From the NCBI RefSeq assembly GCF_000020685.1, contig NC_012526.1:1156001-1220000 (forward strand): a stretch of 64,000 nt of DNA, written 5' to 3'. The position numbers and the translations under genes are program-made. The notes beneath the pieces are model-generated. The model saw only the letters and a list, made by a program, of their open reading frames with translations. It ran no database searches and was not told the DNA's origin. Positions 30,532-39,967 of the stretch are shown in pieces. Position 1 is the stretch's first letter; each line of letters opens with the position of its first letter. The DNA comes from Deinococcus deserti VCD115. GTDB taxonomy: Bacteria > Deinococcota > Deinococci > Deinococcales > Deinococcaceae.

Positions 30532-30805
30532 TGTGTTGAAACGCGTAAGACTCACCTGGGCACCTGGAACAGCAGAGTGTCAGAACGGCCACCTAACTGC
30601 TAAATGGAGGTCTGCGCCTGATTGTTGCAGGCGGTGCACGGCGTCTGATCGGCTCTCTGCCGTGTCCGATGACGCACTGGGTGGGGACCCGCATCTGCTC
30701 AAGCCAGGCTTTAGCCGCAGGGGGTAACAGTGCTGCACGGCTTTCCGCGTGCTCGGGGATAGATTCGCCGGGTGGCGGAATCGCGGCAGCCACCACGTCC
30801 GCTGA
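30532..30805. other. Intergenic stretch, nothing recognised
   Basis: Between the M23 terminator and the thioesterase promoter. Open frames on both strands are Arg/Ser/Pro-rich and look like chance. No hairpin with a T-run or repeat seen. Confidence 0.35.
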
Positions 30806-30818
30806 TAGGCTGGGCAGC

Positions 30819-31238
30819 ATGTCTGAGCTGCTCTCCCTGGAGACCCTGAACGCGCTGGGCGACGGCCATTTGCCTGGCCTGATCGGAATTCGTTTTACAC
30901 ATGCGCAGAAGGGTCTGCTGCGCTCCAGGCTAGAGGTGCGGCCCGAACTGCTGGCGCCAAACGGGTTTCTGCATGCGGCGAGTGTGATTGCTCTGGCCGA
31001 TACCACCTGCGGCTACGGCACCCGCATGATGCTCCCCGAGGGTGCAGCTGGATTTACGACTATCGAACTCAAAAGCAACCACCTGGGCACGGCCCGCGAA
31101 GGCGTGATTACCTGTGAGGCCCATGTGGTTCACAGCGGACGGACCACCCAGGTCTGGGACGCCGAGGTGCGGGCGCCTACCGGCAAGGTGATGGCCCTGT
31201 TCCGCTGCACCCAGGCCGTTCTGTACCCACAAGGGTAG
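30819..31238 (+). CDS. PaaI-type hotdog thioesterase
   Basis: 139 residues. The hotdog fold is apparent: LLAPNGFLHAASVIALADTTCGYGTRMML holds the conserved (N)G-x-x-H-A and ALAD catalytic helix, and FTTIELKSNHLGTAREGVITCEAHVVHSGRTTQVWDAEV is the strand series typical of PaaI/DUF4442. It likely hydrolyses acyl- or aryl-CoA thioesters. TAGGCT (30806-30811) is 7 nt before the ATG: leaderless. The aat gene starts 5 nt after its stop. Confidence 0.85.
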   Translation: MSELLSLETLNALGDGHLPGLIGIRFTHAQKGLLRSRLEVRPELLAPNGFLHAASVIALADTTCGYGTRMMLPEGAAGFTTIELKSNHLGTAREGVITCEAHVVHSGRTTQVWDAEVRAPTGKVMALFRCTQAVLYPQG

Positions 31239-31243
31239 GGCAC

Positions 31244-31864
31244 GTGCCGGGCGCTGAGACCTTCCTGCACCACGCCGACCCCCTGACCCGCGAAATTGCC
31301 CGGGGGTACGCAAGTGGTGCGTTCCTGATGGACAACGGTGACGGCCTGCAATGGTATGCGGTAGGTGGCCGGGCCGTGGTGCCGCTGACTGAAGCACAGG
31401 GCCTGCATGTCTCGCGGCGGCTGCGGCGTGAACTGGCACGTTTCGAGGTCCGCCGCGATACGGCTTTTGACGAGGTCATCGCGGGCTGCCGGGGCGAGCT
31501 CAGTGGTTCGCCCCCCCGGGATGGCCAGTGGATCAGCGACGAGTTGACCGTGATCTACCGTCAGCTGCACGCCACCGGTCTGGCCCATTCCTTTGAGGTC
31601 TGGCGCGATGGCGTTCTGGCTGGCGGGGTGCTGGGCCTGGCGCTGGGCGGCGCCTTTATTGCCGAAAGCAAATTCCACCGTGTCTCGAATGCAAGCAAGG
31701 TCGCCCTGGTCCAGCTGGCCGCTCACCTGCATGCCCGGGGCTTTACGCTGCTGGACGCCCAGATTCAGAATCCGCATCTGGAAACACTGGGCGTTTTCGA
31801 GATTGACGATGCAGACTACGCCCGGAGACTTGAAGTAGCGCTGAAGCAGAACGTGGCCTTCTGA
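31244..31864 (+). CDS. aat: Leucyl/phenylalanyl-tRNA-protein transferase
   Basis: 206 residues with the core of the Aat family: HSFEVWRDGVLAGGVLGLALGGAFIAESKFHRVSNASKVAL and LHARGFTLLDAQIQNPHLETLGVFEI. It adds Leu or Phe to N-terminal Lys/Arg, marking proteins for ClpS/ClpAP. The very N-terminal part differs from enterobacterial Aat. Starts with GTG five nt after the thioesterase stop, so the pair is an operon; GGGCAC upstream is a weak ribosome site. Confidence 0.9.
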   Translation: MPGAETFLHHADPLTREIARGYASGAFLMDNGDGLQWYAVGGRAVVPLTEAQGLHVSRRLRRELARFEVRRDTAFDEVIAGCRGELSGSPPRDGQWISDELTVIYRQLHATGLAHSFEVWRDGVLAGGVLGLALGGAFIAESKFHRVSNASKVALVQLAAHLHARGFTLLDAQIQNPHLETLGVFEIDDADYARRLEVALKQNVAF

Positions 31865-31967
31865 AACGCTGGTGCTGAGGTGGCGCAGGACGTCTCCCGG
31901 CTGCTGAATGGAGAGTTCTCCTAGCCAATTGTTGCTGCGCCCCCGCTCACACGCTTACCCTGACCGC

Positions 31968-33602
31968 ATGACTGCCGCTGCCCCCGCACCTCTGGACTCC
32001 GATCCGGCCAACCGGGCGCCCCTGCGCGTCCTGATCTGCGACGAAATGAACCCCGGCGACCTTGACTACGACGGGTTTCAGATTGACTATCAGGGCAACA
32101 TGGACCGCGCCGAGACCCTGCGGCGCCTGCCTGAATACGACGCGCTGATTACCCGCAGCCGCACCAAGGTGGACCGCGAACTGATTGATGCCGCTGGTCC
32201 AAGGCTCAAGGTGATCGGGCGCGGCGGTGTGGGCGTAGACAACATTGACCTGGAATACGCCAGCCTGCGCGGCCTGCTGGTGCTCAACGCACCGGAAAGC
32301 AACAATGTTTCGGCCGCCGAACTGGCCGTGATGCACCTGATGGCCTCGGCCCGCGGCCTGACCCGCAGCGACCGTAAAACCCGTGCCGGTGAGTGGGACC
32401 GTAAATACCTGGGCATGGAACTCAAGGACAAGACCCTGGGTATCGTGGGCCTGGGCCGCATTGGCAGCATCGTGGCTGACCGCGCGCAGGGACTGCGTAT
32501 GAACGTGGTGGCCTTTGACCCCTACGTCCCGGAAAACAAATTCGAGCGCCTGGGCGTGGAGCGCGCCGAAACCCTTGAGGACCTGCTGGCCCGCGTGGAC
32601 GCCGTGACGGTTCATACCCCTCTGACCGAGGAGACCACCGGCATGATCGGTGCCCGCGAACTGGCGCTGCTGCGGCCCGGGGGCATCGTGGTCAACGCGG
32701 CGCGTGGGGGCATTGTCGATGAGCAGGCTCTGGTGGACGCCCTGAGCTCCGGGCATCTGTTCGCTGCCGGGGTGGACGTGTTTGTCGACGAGCCGCCCAC
32801 GCCGGACCACATCTTCCTGAGCGCCCCGAACCTGGGGATCACGGCTCACCTTGGAGCCAACACCTACGAGGCCCAGGAACGTGTCGGCGCTGAGATCGTC
32901 TCGCGCGTGCTGGCCGCGCTGCAGGGTGACGTCAGCAAGGGCGCGGTGAATGCCCCGGCTCTGGACGCCAAGACCCTGGAGGCTCTGGGCGGCTACCTGC
33001 AACTAGGAGAGAAGCTTGGCCGCATTCTGGCTCAGCTGCTGCCCGGTGCTCAGGACGTCGAGGTCACCTTCCGCGGCGAATTTCCAGCGGACCCGGCGCC
33101 GGTGGTCACCGCCGCGCTGGTCGGCTATCTGTCCGGCAGCACCGAGGACACGCCCAACATGATCAATGCCCGTGCCCTCGCCCGTGAACGTGGACTGAAT
33201 CTCGCGGTGCGCCAGGAGCAGGACAGCCCCGACTATCAGACCGAAGTCATCGTGACGGTGCGTACCGGGGAGGGCGATCAGAAGCAGCGCGCCCGCACGA
33301 TCGGAGGCACGGTGTTCGGACGGAGCCCTCGCCTGACCCGCCTGCGCGATTACCGCGTGGAGCTGGAACCCGAAGGCTACATCCTCATCGCCAGCAACGA
33401 GGACAAGCCCGGCGCCGTGGCCAAGCTCAGCAACCTGCTGGGAACCTGGGGCGTCAACATTGCCGGGATGGCTCTGGGACGGGCCGCGAAGGGTGGGCAG
33501 GCCCTCTTTACCCTGACCCTTGACGATGGGCTCAGCGCCGAGCAGCTGCAGGCCATTCGCAACCTGGACGTCATTGACAGCGCGTACCTCGTGCGCGTCT
33601 GA
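31968..33602 (+). CDS. serA: D-3-phosphoglycerate dehydrogenase
   Basis: 544 residues, long-form enzyme of serine synthesis. Substrate/NAD domains with GRGGVGVDNIDLEYA, LGIVGLGRIGSIVADRAQG and the catalytic His in TAHLGANTYEAQERVG. Then an intervening (ASB) domain and a C-terminal ACT domain (YILIASNEDKPGAVAKLSNLLGTWGVNIAGMALGR) for serine feedback. TACCCT (31956-31961) lies 6 nt before the ATG, so leaderless; in-frame upstream codons from 31908 fall before the promoter. Confidence 0.95.
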   Translation: MTAAAPAPLDSDPANRAPLRVLICDEMNPGDLDYDGFQIDYQGNMDRAETLRRLPEYDALITRSRTKVDRELIDAAGPRLKVIGRGGVGVDNIDLEYASLRGLLVLNAPESNNVSAAELAVMHLMASARGLTRSDRKTRAGEWDRKYLGMELKDKTLGIVGLGRIGSIVADRAQGLRMNVVAFDPYVPENKFERLGVERAETLEDLLARVDAVTVHTPLTEETTGMIGARELALLRPGGIVVNAARGGIVDEQALVDALSSGHLFAAGVDVFVDEPPTPDHIFLSAPNLGITAHLGANTYEAQERVGAEIVSRVLAALQGDVSKGAVNAPALDAKTLEALGGYLQLGEKLGRILAQLLPGAQDVEVTFRGEFPADPAPVVTAALVGYLSGSTEDTPNMINARALARERGLNLAVRQEQDSPDYQTEVIVTVRTGEGDQKQRARTIGGTVFGRSPRLTRLRDYRVELEPEGYILIASNEDKPGAVAKLSNLLGTWGVNIAGMALGRAAKGGQALFTLTLDDGLSAEQLQAIRNLDVIDSAYLVRV

Positions 33603-33858
33603 GACAGGTCCTGGGTCCATCCCTTGAGCTGTGAGGGCTGGGTCCCGGAAAAACTCAGCTTTTGGGGATGCTGTGGCTGGCGTTGCTGGCGGCTCCTGTT
33701 ATGGCGATGAAGCTCAAGCTCAGGCCATGGGTGGTCGACTGCCGAAGGGGCACTGACCGTTTACCGGTGCAGGTCAGCTTTAATAGTCCATGCCCGGAAC
33801 AGAATGCGTGTGCTTGGCTCGTAATGCGCTGCCTAACGAGGTTTTTCCCTGCTGGTCA

Positions 33859-34566
33859 TCAGTCATGCAGCGCATTCGCATTACGCGGAATCGTGGATCG
33901 CCAGTGTCGTTTCTCCAACTGGCGTAGGTCAGGCTCGTGAACGATGGCTGTCAGGTATGCAGCCAGAGCCCGGAGCTCGTCATCTTCCTGATCGCCGGTC
34001 CACATGCCTACGCGAACCAGATGACCAGAACCGCACAGGTCATTCGATGCCAGGTCGTCCACGACAAGGATCCAGTGTGCGGGATACCGGGCACAGACCC
34101 ACCTGGCCCTGAACTTCCTGGCCGGTTTCCTCAACTCGCCCTCGCCCTCTTCGGTTCGGCGCCAGGTGCACCGATCACGGTGCCACAGGAAAAAGGCGCG
34201 CCCGGCAAGGTCAAACTGCGTTTCGAAAGCAATGACCCTGAGCCCGGCCCTCATCCAGTCCTCGCTGGCGGCAGTCCAGACCGCAAGGTCGTAATGGTCG
34301 GCTACGGCTTCTAGAAACGACTCGAGATACGGGCGAACCAGAAAGCGGTGCCCCTCAGACACCGGCGGGTCGGGAATCCCGTGCCAGAGGGTTTCGTCCA
34401 GGTCAAGAACGAGTAGCGGACGATACGCTGGCAGGTTCTCCAGGGCTGATCCTGACACAGGCACCTGGCTGAAGTGCTGCGTGTCTGTGAATTGAAATCC
34501 GCTGCTCAGCAGGTACTTTTTGGCTACCCGGTCAAATCTTCTTGCTTTCGCTTTAAACCATACCAT
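33859..34566 (-). CDS. FCP1/NLI-interacting-factor-like HAD phosphatase
   Basis: 235 residues. The catalytic DxDxT motif is in LVLDLDETLWHG, followed by RPYLESFLEAVADHYDLAVWTAASEDW (motif 2, Thr/Ser) and ILVVDDLASN (motif 3 Asp pair). This arrangement is that of the FCP1/SCP (NIF) family best known as eukaryotic protein phosphatases; bacterial cases are less common. Substrate unknown. The ATG at 34566 lies inside a palindrome shared with the divergent DUF3995 gene, whose start is only 10 bp away; a shorter form starting near VPVSGSALENL cannot be excluded. Confidence 0.78.
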   Translation of the reverse strand: MVWFKAKARRFDRVAKKYLLSSGFQFTDTQHFSQVPVSGSALENLPAYRPLLVLDLDETLWHGIPDPPVSEGHRFLVRPYLESFLEAVADHYDLAVWTAASEDWMRAGLRVIAFETQFDLAGRAFFLWHRDRCTWRRTEEGEGELRKPARKFRARWVCARYPAHWILVVDDLASNDLCGSGHLVRVGMWTGDQEDDELRALAAYLTAIVHEPDLRQLEKRHWRSTIPRNANALHD

Positions 34567-34580
34567 ACTGTCTGGTATGG
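34563..34580. promoter_or_regulatory. Palindromic operator containing both divergent start codons
   Basis: CCATAC-TGTCTG-GTATGG is an inverted repeat with 6-bp arms. Each arm contains the ATG of one divergent gene (minus 34566, plus 34577), and each also supplies the partner's -10-like CATACT/CATACC 7 nt upstream. A further CCATAC copy lies at 34558-34563. A TetR-family gene is encoded two genes to the right and is the obvious candidate ligand. Confidence 0.55.
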
Positions 34581-34993
34581 AAATCTTGATTTGGCCCGTA
34601 GTTGTTGTGATGCTTATGGTTGCGGGGCTACATGTGGCGTGGGGTGTGGGCGTAACGTGGCCGGGACGCGACGCTCGGGACCTCGCTCAGAAAGTGGTCG
34701 GTGGATCAGAAGGCGACCCGATGCCGTCGCCGCTCGCTTGTTATGCGGTTGCCGGCGCTCTGCTGGTTGCGGCTGCAGCCCTGGTTCTGACCTTATTTCC
34801 CCATGGCTTTCAGCCGCCGCTGCGGCTTCTAGGTTTCGTGACCGCTGGCGTTTTTCTGCTTCGTGGGGCACTGGGCTATGTCCTGCCACGCCTGGCAGAC
34901 ACCGGGCAGGACTTTTACAGGCTCAACCGCGTGCTGTACTCGCCTCTGTGCCTGGCGCTCGGAGGCATGACCCTGCTGGCGCTGCTGGGTTAA
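34577..34993 (+). CDS. DUF3995 membrane protein
   Basis: 138 residues with four predicted helices (residues about 3-25, 53-72, 80-98, 118-137) and the DUF3995 pattern: HVAWGVGVTWPG near the N-terminus, PSPLACYAVAGALLVAAAALVL, FVTAGVFLLRGALGYVLP. Function unknown. The ATG at 34577 is fixed by CATACT/TACTGT just upstream. It is followed 4 nt later by a TetR regulator gene, so the pair is probably an autoregulated operon. Confidence 0.8.
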   Translation: MEILIWPVVVVMLMVAGLHVAWGVGVTWPGRDARDLAQKVVGGSEGDPMPSPLACYAVAGALLVAAAALVLTLFPHGFQPPLRLLGFVTAGVFLLRGALGYVLPRLADTGQDFYRLNRVLYSPLCLALGGMTLLALLG

Positions 34994-34997
34994 GCCT

Positions 34998-35555
34998 GTG
35001 CGGCGTAAACGTGGCGATTGGCTGGCAGCGGGCTTTGACCTTCTGCGCGAGGAAGGCGAGCAGGCCCTAACGCTGGAGAGGTTGTGCGGGCACATGGCTC
35101 TGACCCGGGGATCCTTTTACCACCACTTCAAAGGAATGCCCGAGTACCGGCAGGCCCTGCTGGACGCCTGGAAGGACAGCCTGACGGAACAGGTGATTGC
35201 TCAGGTCCCTGTCAGCGTTTCGGGTCTGGAGGCGCTGTCTGTGCTGGATCAGGCTGTCACAGCCCTCGATCACCGCCTGGATCTGGCTTTCCGGGCGTGG
35301 TCGCTGCGTGATCCGGCGGTCAGGGAAGCAATGAGTGAGGTGGACGCACGGCGGATCAGCGCCCTGACCCTCTGGCATGAGCAGGCGGGGCACCCCCGCG
35401 CCGGGAACCTGGCTCAGCTGGAATACGCCACCTTTCTGGGTGCTCAGGCCCTTGGCCGGGTAAGCGACGAGGGCCACCTGCACAGCATCCACGCTTTGGC
35501 CATGTCGGCGCTCATTCGGGAGCTGATCCGGACGGAAAAGCCGGACGCAGGCTGA
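34998..35555 (+). CDS. TetR-family transcriptional regulator
   Basis: 185 residues. The N-terminal helix-turn-helix is clear: WLAAGFDLLREEGEQALTLERLCGHMALTRGSFYHHFKG (ending in the Y-x-HF hallmark). The C-terminal ligand domain is helical and unassigned. GTG start four bases after the DUF3995 stop. Likely represses its own operon through the palindrome at 34563-34580. It ends 4 bp from the convergent oxidoreductase gene, with no terminator between. Confidence 0.88.
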   Translation: MRRKRGDWLAAGFDLLREEGEQALTLERLCGHMALTRGSFYHHFKGMPEYRQALLDAWKDSLTEQVIAQVPVSVSGLEALSVLDQAVTALDHRLDLAFRAWSLRDPAVREAMSEVDARRISALTLWHEQAGHPRAGNLAQLEYATFLGAQALGRVSDEGHLHSIHALAMSALIRELIRTEKPDAG

Positions 35556-35559
35556 CCTG

Positions 35560-36900
35560 TCAGAGCTCGCGGCTCAGCCGGTCAGCCGCAACCAGCAGGA
35601 CATCCCACACTCCACTGTACGGCGGAGCGTAGGCGAGGTCGGACTCGAACAGATCCTGCACGCTGGCACGGCGATGCAGCAGTGCGGCCACCACATCCAC
35701 CCGCTTGACGCTGTCTCCACATCCCACCAGCTGGGCACCCAGCAGACGTCCGCTGCCCCGTTCGCCGGTCAGACGCACGAAAATGGGCTGGGCGTCCCGG
35801 TAATACCCGGCATGGTCGGTGCTTTTTACGTCCACACTGACGGCATTCAGGCCCAAAGTATCGGCGTCCGTCTGTGTCAGGCCTGTGCGGGCGGCCCCCA
35901 GTTCGAACACCTTGAAGATTCCGGTGCCGGCAACCCCTGGAAACCGGGCGTCACCTCCCGCCATGTTGACCCCTGCAACCCGTCCCATGCGGTTGGCACT
36001 CAAGGCCAGCGGGATATGCACCTTACGGCGGGTCACGCGGTGGATGCATTCCGTGTTGTCCCCAGCGCTGTAGATGCCTGGTACGTTGGTTTCCTGGCGG
36101 GCATTGACCGCGACTGCGCCACTTTTTCCCAACCTGACACCAGCGGCCCGGGCCAGTTCAGTGCGGGGCTGGATCCCTACGGCCACGATAACCAGATCAG
36201 CCCGGACCAGTCCGTCCTCAGTCTGTACCCCGGTCACACGCCCATCCCGTCCGGTCAGGCTGACCACACCGGTATTGCACCGGACGTCTACGTCATGCTG
36301 CTCCAGCTCAGCCCGGACCAGGCGCTGGTACTCGGGGTCCAGCATGCGACCGGCAACTTCTGGCGCTTTTTCCAGCAGCACCACGCTCAGACCACGCGCG
36401 CGCAGGGCATCGGCCATCTCTATGCCTATGTAGCCAGCCCCGACAACGCAGGCCCGCCGTGCGCCCTTCAGGGAAGCTTCAATGGCCTGACCATCCGGAA
36501 TCTCGCGCAGAAAATGCACGCCGCTCAGGTCGGTCTGAGCCCAGTCGGGCCGCAGCGCCGAAACGCCTGTTGCCAGGAGCAGCCGGTCATACGGTTCGGT
36601 CAGCGTCTGCCCTGAAACGCGGTCCTGCACCGTGATGGTCGCGGCTGTGGAGTCAACTCCGGTGACCTCGTGCCCCAGACGCACGCCAATGCCCCGGGCA
36701 CGCATCTGGGCAGGGGTGCGCGCAACCAGCGCGTCAAAGTCCTTTACGTCCCCACCGAGCACGTAGGGGAGACCACATGCCCCGTAACTGATCCAGTCTC
36801 CCCGCTCGAACACCACGATCTGGGCCTCTGGATCCTGACGCCGCGCGCGGCTGGCCGCTGACATACCCGCCGCCACACCTCCCACAATCACAATCCGCAT
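35560..36900 (-). CDS. CoA-disulfide reductase / NADH oxidase-type FAD oxidoreductase
   Basis: 446 residues, class III pyridine nucleotide-disulfide oxidoreductase. FAD site [19 protein letters not shown], single redox Cys42 in [16 protein letters not shown](P) site [21 protein letters not shown], second FAD motif [12 protein letters not shown], and a dimerisation domain. One active-site cysteine places it with CoA-disulfide reductases, NADH oxidases and persulfide reductases; no rhodanese domain is fused. TAGCCT (plus-strand 36908-36913) is 7 nt before the ATG at 36900: leaderless. Confidence 0.9.
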   Translation of the reverse strand: MRIVIVGGVAAGMSAASRARRQDPEAQIVVFERGDWISYGACGLPYVLGGDVKDFDALVARTPAQMRARGIGVRLGHEVTGVDSTAATITVQDRVSGQTLTEPYDRLLLATGVSALRPDWAQTDLSGVHFLREIPDGQAIEASLKGARRACVVGAGYIGIEMADALRARGLSVVLLEKAPEVAGRMLDPEYQRLVRAELEQHDVDVRCNTGVVSLTGRDGRVTGVQTEDGLVRADLVIVAVGIQPRTELARAAGVRLGKSGAVAVNARQETNVPGIYSAGDNTECIHRVTRRKVHIPLALSANRMGRVAGVNMAGGDARFPGVAGTGIFKVFELGAARTGLTQTDADTLGLNAVSVDVKSTDHAGYYRDAQPIFVRLTGERGSGRLLGAQLVGCGDSVKRVDVVAALLHRRASVQDLFESDLAYAPPYSGVWDVLLVAADRLSREL

Positions 36901-36913
36901 CCTGTTCAGGCTA

Positions 36914-37381
36914 GTGCGGCTGTGCGGGCTCCTGCCTTTACGGTTTCCATGGTGGACGACAGGGAGGTGTGAGCAGACCGGCTCCGCTGAACTGTCCCAT
37001 TCATGCACCTTCCTAGCCATGTGCTCAAGGCGGGGCGTGCGCTGGCCGCCGGAGGCATTGGTGGCGGATACAAGACGTTCGGCACACAGTGCCGGGCAAG
37101 CGTGGAGGGGCATGCGGTCTGTTTGTCGTGCTCCCCGCCGTAAAACCAGCGGAGCTATGACAACAGCTTCCAGACCTTTGCGGTTTTTTCCGTTGGCGCG
37201 TCAGGCAACCATACAGACTGTCCCCGGGTCATGGAACACTGGTGCCGCCCGCAGATGTGCCTTCAATCCTCCTCAGGACGACGCGCTGGCGCGGCCTTCT
37301 GGCGGGTTGAAGCTGGTCGTGCCCAGGCATGGGGCGTCCCTGGTGGGTAGGCAGCCCTTACCGTTTGAATGTGCGGGCTCT
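36914..37381. other. Intergenic stretch, nothing recognised
   Basis: About 470 bp between two divergent leaderless promoters (TAGCCT leftward, TACGAT rightward at 37382-37387). A reading frame is open through it and joins the aminotransferase, but its Arg/Ala/Pro-rich content has no family resemblance. No hairpin or repeat worth naming. Confidence 0.4.
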
Positions 37382-37393
37382 TACGATAGTGGC

Positions 37394-38563
37394 ATGACAG
37401 GTCAAGACCGCCCGCTGGCCGACTACACGCCTCTCAACCGTGAGCGCCTGATCGCTCCCGGGCCAGTCGAGGTCGATCCTCGCGTGCTGCTGGAACTTGC
37501 GCAGCCGCAGATGCATCACCGTGCACAGGCTGGCATCGACAAACTGATGGAAGCCCGCGCCAAACTGACGCGGTTGCTGGGTGACCCCTATGACGCCGTG
37601 ATTACCACCAGCAGTGGCACCGGCGCCTTTGAGGGCGCGCTGGTCAGCACCACCCCCAGCGGCGCCCGGGTGGTCAACGCGCAGGCTGGAAAATTCAGTG
37701 AACGCTGGGGCGAGATGGCCCGGCGGTTCGGCTACGACACCCAGATTGTGGCCAAACCCTGGGGTGAGATGCTTGACCCCGACGAGATCGCGTCAGCCAC
37801 AAAGGACGCACATACGCTCTGTATTACCCACAGTGAAACCAGCACTGGCGCACTGCATGATCTGCAGGCCATCGCCAGCGCGGCCAGGGCAGGGAACCCG
37901 GATCTGATCATCATTGCCGACTGCATCACCAGCTACGGCGTCGCTGAACTGCGCCCAGCTGAATGGGGAGTGGACGTGATCGTCTCCGGCAGCCAGAAGG
38001 GCACGGCGACCCCGCCAGGGCTGGGGTTCGTGCTGTTCAGCCCACAGGTTCAGGAGCGGCTTATTCGTGATACGCCCCACGGGTTTTACCTGGATATGAC
38101 GCGTGAACTGGCTGGTCAGAAGGCTGGAAGCACTCCCCAGACTCCAGCCATCAATCTGTTGTATGCGCTGAGCACCGCACTCGACCGCCTGATCAGCGTG
38201 CCGCTGGAAGTCCTGTGGGCCGAGCAGGCCCGCAAGACGCAGGCACTGATCGCGGCAGGAACCGCACTGGGAGCTCCAGCGTGGGCCGCGCGTCCCAGCC
38301 CGGCGGTAGCGGTCCTGACCCCACCTGCGGGGCTGACTGGCCGGCAGGTGGCGGGGCGGCTCGCCCAGATGGGCCAGCGTGCCCTGCCGGGTCAGGCACC
38401 TCATGAAGACACGGTATTCCGCGTCAGCACCATGGGGTACGCCGACCGGTATGACGCCCTGGCAATTGCCGGCATTCTGGAAGACTGCTTCTCGGATCTT
38501 GGTGCGCCGGTCGCCCGGGGAGAGGCTGTTCAGGCCGCCTGGAGAGCTCTGAGCGCGTCATAA
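37394..38563 (+). CDS. PLP-dependent class V aminotransferase (alanine-glyoxylate/serine type)
   Basis: 389 residues. N-terminus [33 protein letters not shown] is the start of the SGAT/SerC-like group; [17 protein letters not shown] binds PLP phosphate; [22 protein letters not shown] and [11 protein letters not shown] (Asp) follow; [19 protein letters not shown] carries the Schiff-base Lys. Could be alanine-glyoxylate, serine-pyruvate or phosphoserine aminotransferase; with serA in the same window a role in serine metabolism is attractive but they are not adjacent. TACGAT (37382-37387) is 6 nt before ATG 37394: leaderless. Confidence 0.88.
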   Translation: MTGQDRPLADYTPLNRERLIAPGPVEVDPRVLLELAQPQMHHRAQAGIDKLMEARAKLTRLLGDPYDAVITTSSGTGAFEGALVSTTPSGARVVNAQAGKFSERWGEMARRFGYDTQIVAKPWGEMLDPDEIASATKDAHTLCITHSETSTGALHDLQAIASAARAGNPDLIIIADCITSYGVAELRPAEWGVDVIVSGSQKGTATPPGLGFVLFSPQVQERLIRDTPHGFYLDMTRELAGQKAGSTPQTPAINLLYALSTALDRLISVPLEVLWAEQARKTQALIAAGTALGAPAWAARPSPAVAVLTPPAGLTGRQVAGRLAQMGQRALPGQAPHEDTVFRVSTMGYADRYDALAIAGILEDCFSDLGAPVARGEAVQAAWRALSAS

Positions 38564-38661
38564 GCTGCCTGTGGACATTCCCCACACGGGTCCCACCTGC
38601 TCCGCGTAAACGGGCCTTCCTGCCTCACAGACGGGTACAGGGGGCCGGGAGAATGCCACAC

Positions 38662-39118
38662 ATGAAACATCTTGTCTTTCCGGCCGCAGCCCATGCCGGA
38701 GCTTTCATAGCCGAGCTTCGCAGCCGGGGGGGTGATTCATCCAGAGGTAGGCCAGACCTCCTTGCACTGCCGCAGTGAACTGGAGGGCAGCAGAATCGAC
38801 ACCGGAGTCCAGGACCAGGGTGTGACCATGGAACTCGTGGAGCGCGGTGGGGACGTGGGCGACATCACTGGCGGCGCGCTGAAAGGGGGAGTCATCGGGA
38901 CGGTGGCAGGGCTTGCAGCAGGCGCTGTTGTGGCTGCCAGCGGCGGTCTTGCCGCTATACCCGTGCTCCTGGGCCTGGGTATCGGCGCCGCAGCCGGCGC
39001 AGTTCACGGTGACGGCAGGCAGAATCCCATCAAAGGCCGGATGGAAGGTTGTTACAGCCTTGACGATCGCCGCTATGACCGCATTAATCCGAGGTTGGGC
39101 TGGAGAGCCGTGTCGTGA
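38662..39118 (+). pseudogene. Glycine-zipper stress-type protein gene, frameshifted at a G7 run
   Basis: From ATG 38662 the frame reads MKHLVFPAAAHAGAFIAELRSRG and then runs into a run of seven G (38726-38732), after which it soon stops. Removing one G joins it to VIHPEVGQTSLHC and then GGALKGGVIGTVAGLAAGAVVAASGGLAAIPVLLGLGIGAAAGAVHGDG, a glycine-zipper hairpin. The combined product looks like one complete small protein of about 150 residues. Without the shift only a GTG-started fragment (38732-39118) is available. It may be a true pseudogene, a slippage-controlled gene or a sequencing error. A perfect palindromic terminator follows. Confidence 0.55.
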
Positions 39119-39177
39119 CCGTGGAAGATGAGGTGCCAGCCGCAGCGGTGGACGCTACGTCTCAGCCGTGACAGCAG

Positions 39178-39221
39178 GCAAAAGCGCCACGGAGTCGGCC
39201 GACTCCGTGGCGCTTTTTGCA
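39178..39221. terminator. 44-bp perfect palindrome, bidirectional terminator
   Basis: Two 22-nt arms (39178-39199 and 39200-39221) are exact complements, with A and T runs built into the outer ends, between convergent genes. Arms contain AAAAGCGCCACGGAGTCGG. Confidence 0.85.
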
Positions 39222-39225
39222 ACAA

Positions 39226-39849
39226 TTAGTCGAGAACTGTGATGCCTGCGTCGCGCAGACGCCGCCGGGCGTCCCGTATGCCCTCGCCGTTGACCCTCAT
39301 GACAAAGCGGCGGTACCCGTTTCTTCCACCGTAGGTTGCGACGCTGATGATGTTGCTGGGCAAGATGGCCTGAGTGGCCCGCTCCAGGCTGCCCGGCACG
39401 TCAGGCATATCCAGGGTCAGCCGCTGGCCGCCCTCGCGCATGCCGAGAATCCCTGTAAATGCGCGCAGCACATCCATGGTCGTGATGATTCCACTCAGGC
39501 GCCCGGAATCGCTGAGGACCGGCAGCCCGCCTACATGGTGCTCCTGCATGCGCAGCGCAGCGTCTTCCATGTATTCGCCCTCGGCGGCGGTAATCACCGG
39601 GCGGGCCATCATTTCAGACACGGTGAGTTTGCTCAGCAGGTAATTCAGTTCCCAGACACTCAGGGTGGTGGCCTTACTGGGCATGGCGTCTTTCAGATCC
39701 TTCCGGGTGGTGATACCAACCAGCTGAGAGCCCTCCACGACCGGCAGGCGGCGAAAATTGCCTTCCTTAAGTATCTTCAGGGCATCCATTACAGGAGTGT
39801 CGGGTGTGACACTGACGGGGTCAGCCGTCATCCAGTCGCGAACCAGCAT
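39226..39849 (-). CDS. CBS-pair and ACT-domain protein (AcuB-like)
   Basis: 207 residues: tandem CBS domains (residues about 1-60, [27 protein letters not shown]; and 77-135, [25 protein letters not shown]) and a C-terminal ACT-like region ([31 protein letters not shown]). CBS pairs bind adenosyl compounds; the partner protein is unknown. Similar in layout to AcuB. AGTCTA on the plus strand (39856-39861, TAGACT) is 6 nt before the ATG: leaderless. Confidence 0.87.
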   Translation of the reverse strand: MLVRDWMTADPVSVTPDTPVMDALKILKEGNFRRLPVVEGSQLVGITTRKDLKDAMPSKATTLSVWELNYLLSKLTVSEMMARPVITAAEGEYMEDAALRMQEHHVGGLPVLSDSGRLSGIITTMDVLRAFTGILGMREGGQRLTLDMPDVPGSLERATQAILPSNIISVATYGGRNGYRRFVMRVNGEGIRDARRRLRDAGITVLD

Positions 39850-39967
39850 GCTGCGAGTCTAAAGCAAAATGTGCCGGATCCTTGCCTGATTCTCAGCTGA
39901 TGGCCGATGTGAAGTCGCTGTGTCCTGCTTCATTCGGCTCAGAAAGGCTCATGATACGGTGACCGTC

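Noticed and set aside
33662..33940. 92-codon plus-strand frame near the end of the FCP1-like gene
   Set aside because: The signal-like start is short, and the rest is antisense to the phosphatase gene.
36914..37393. 160-codon N-terminal extension of the class V aminotransferase
   Set aside because: The family begins at the ATG at 37394, and a leaderless -10 lies just before it.
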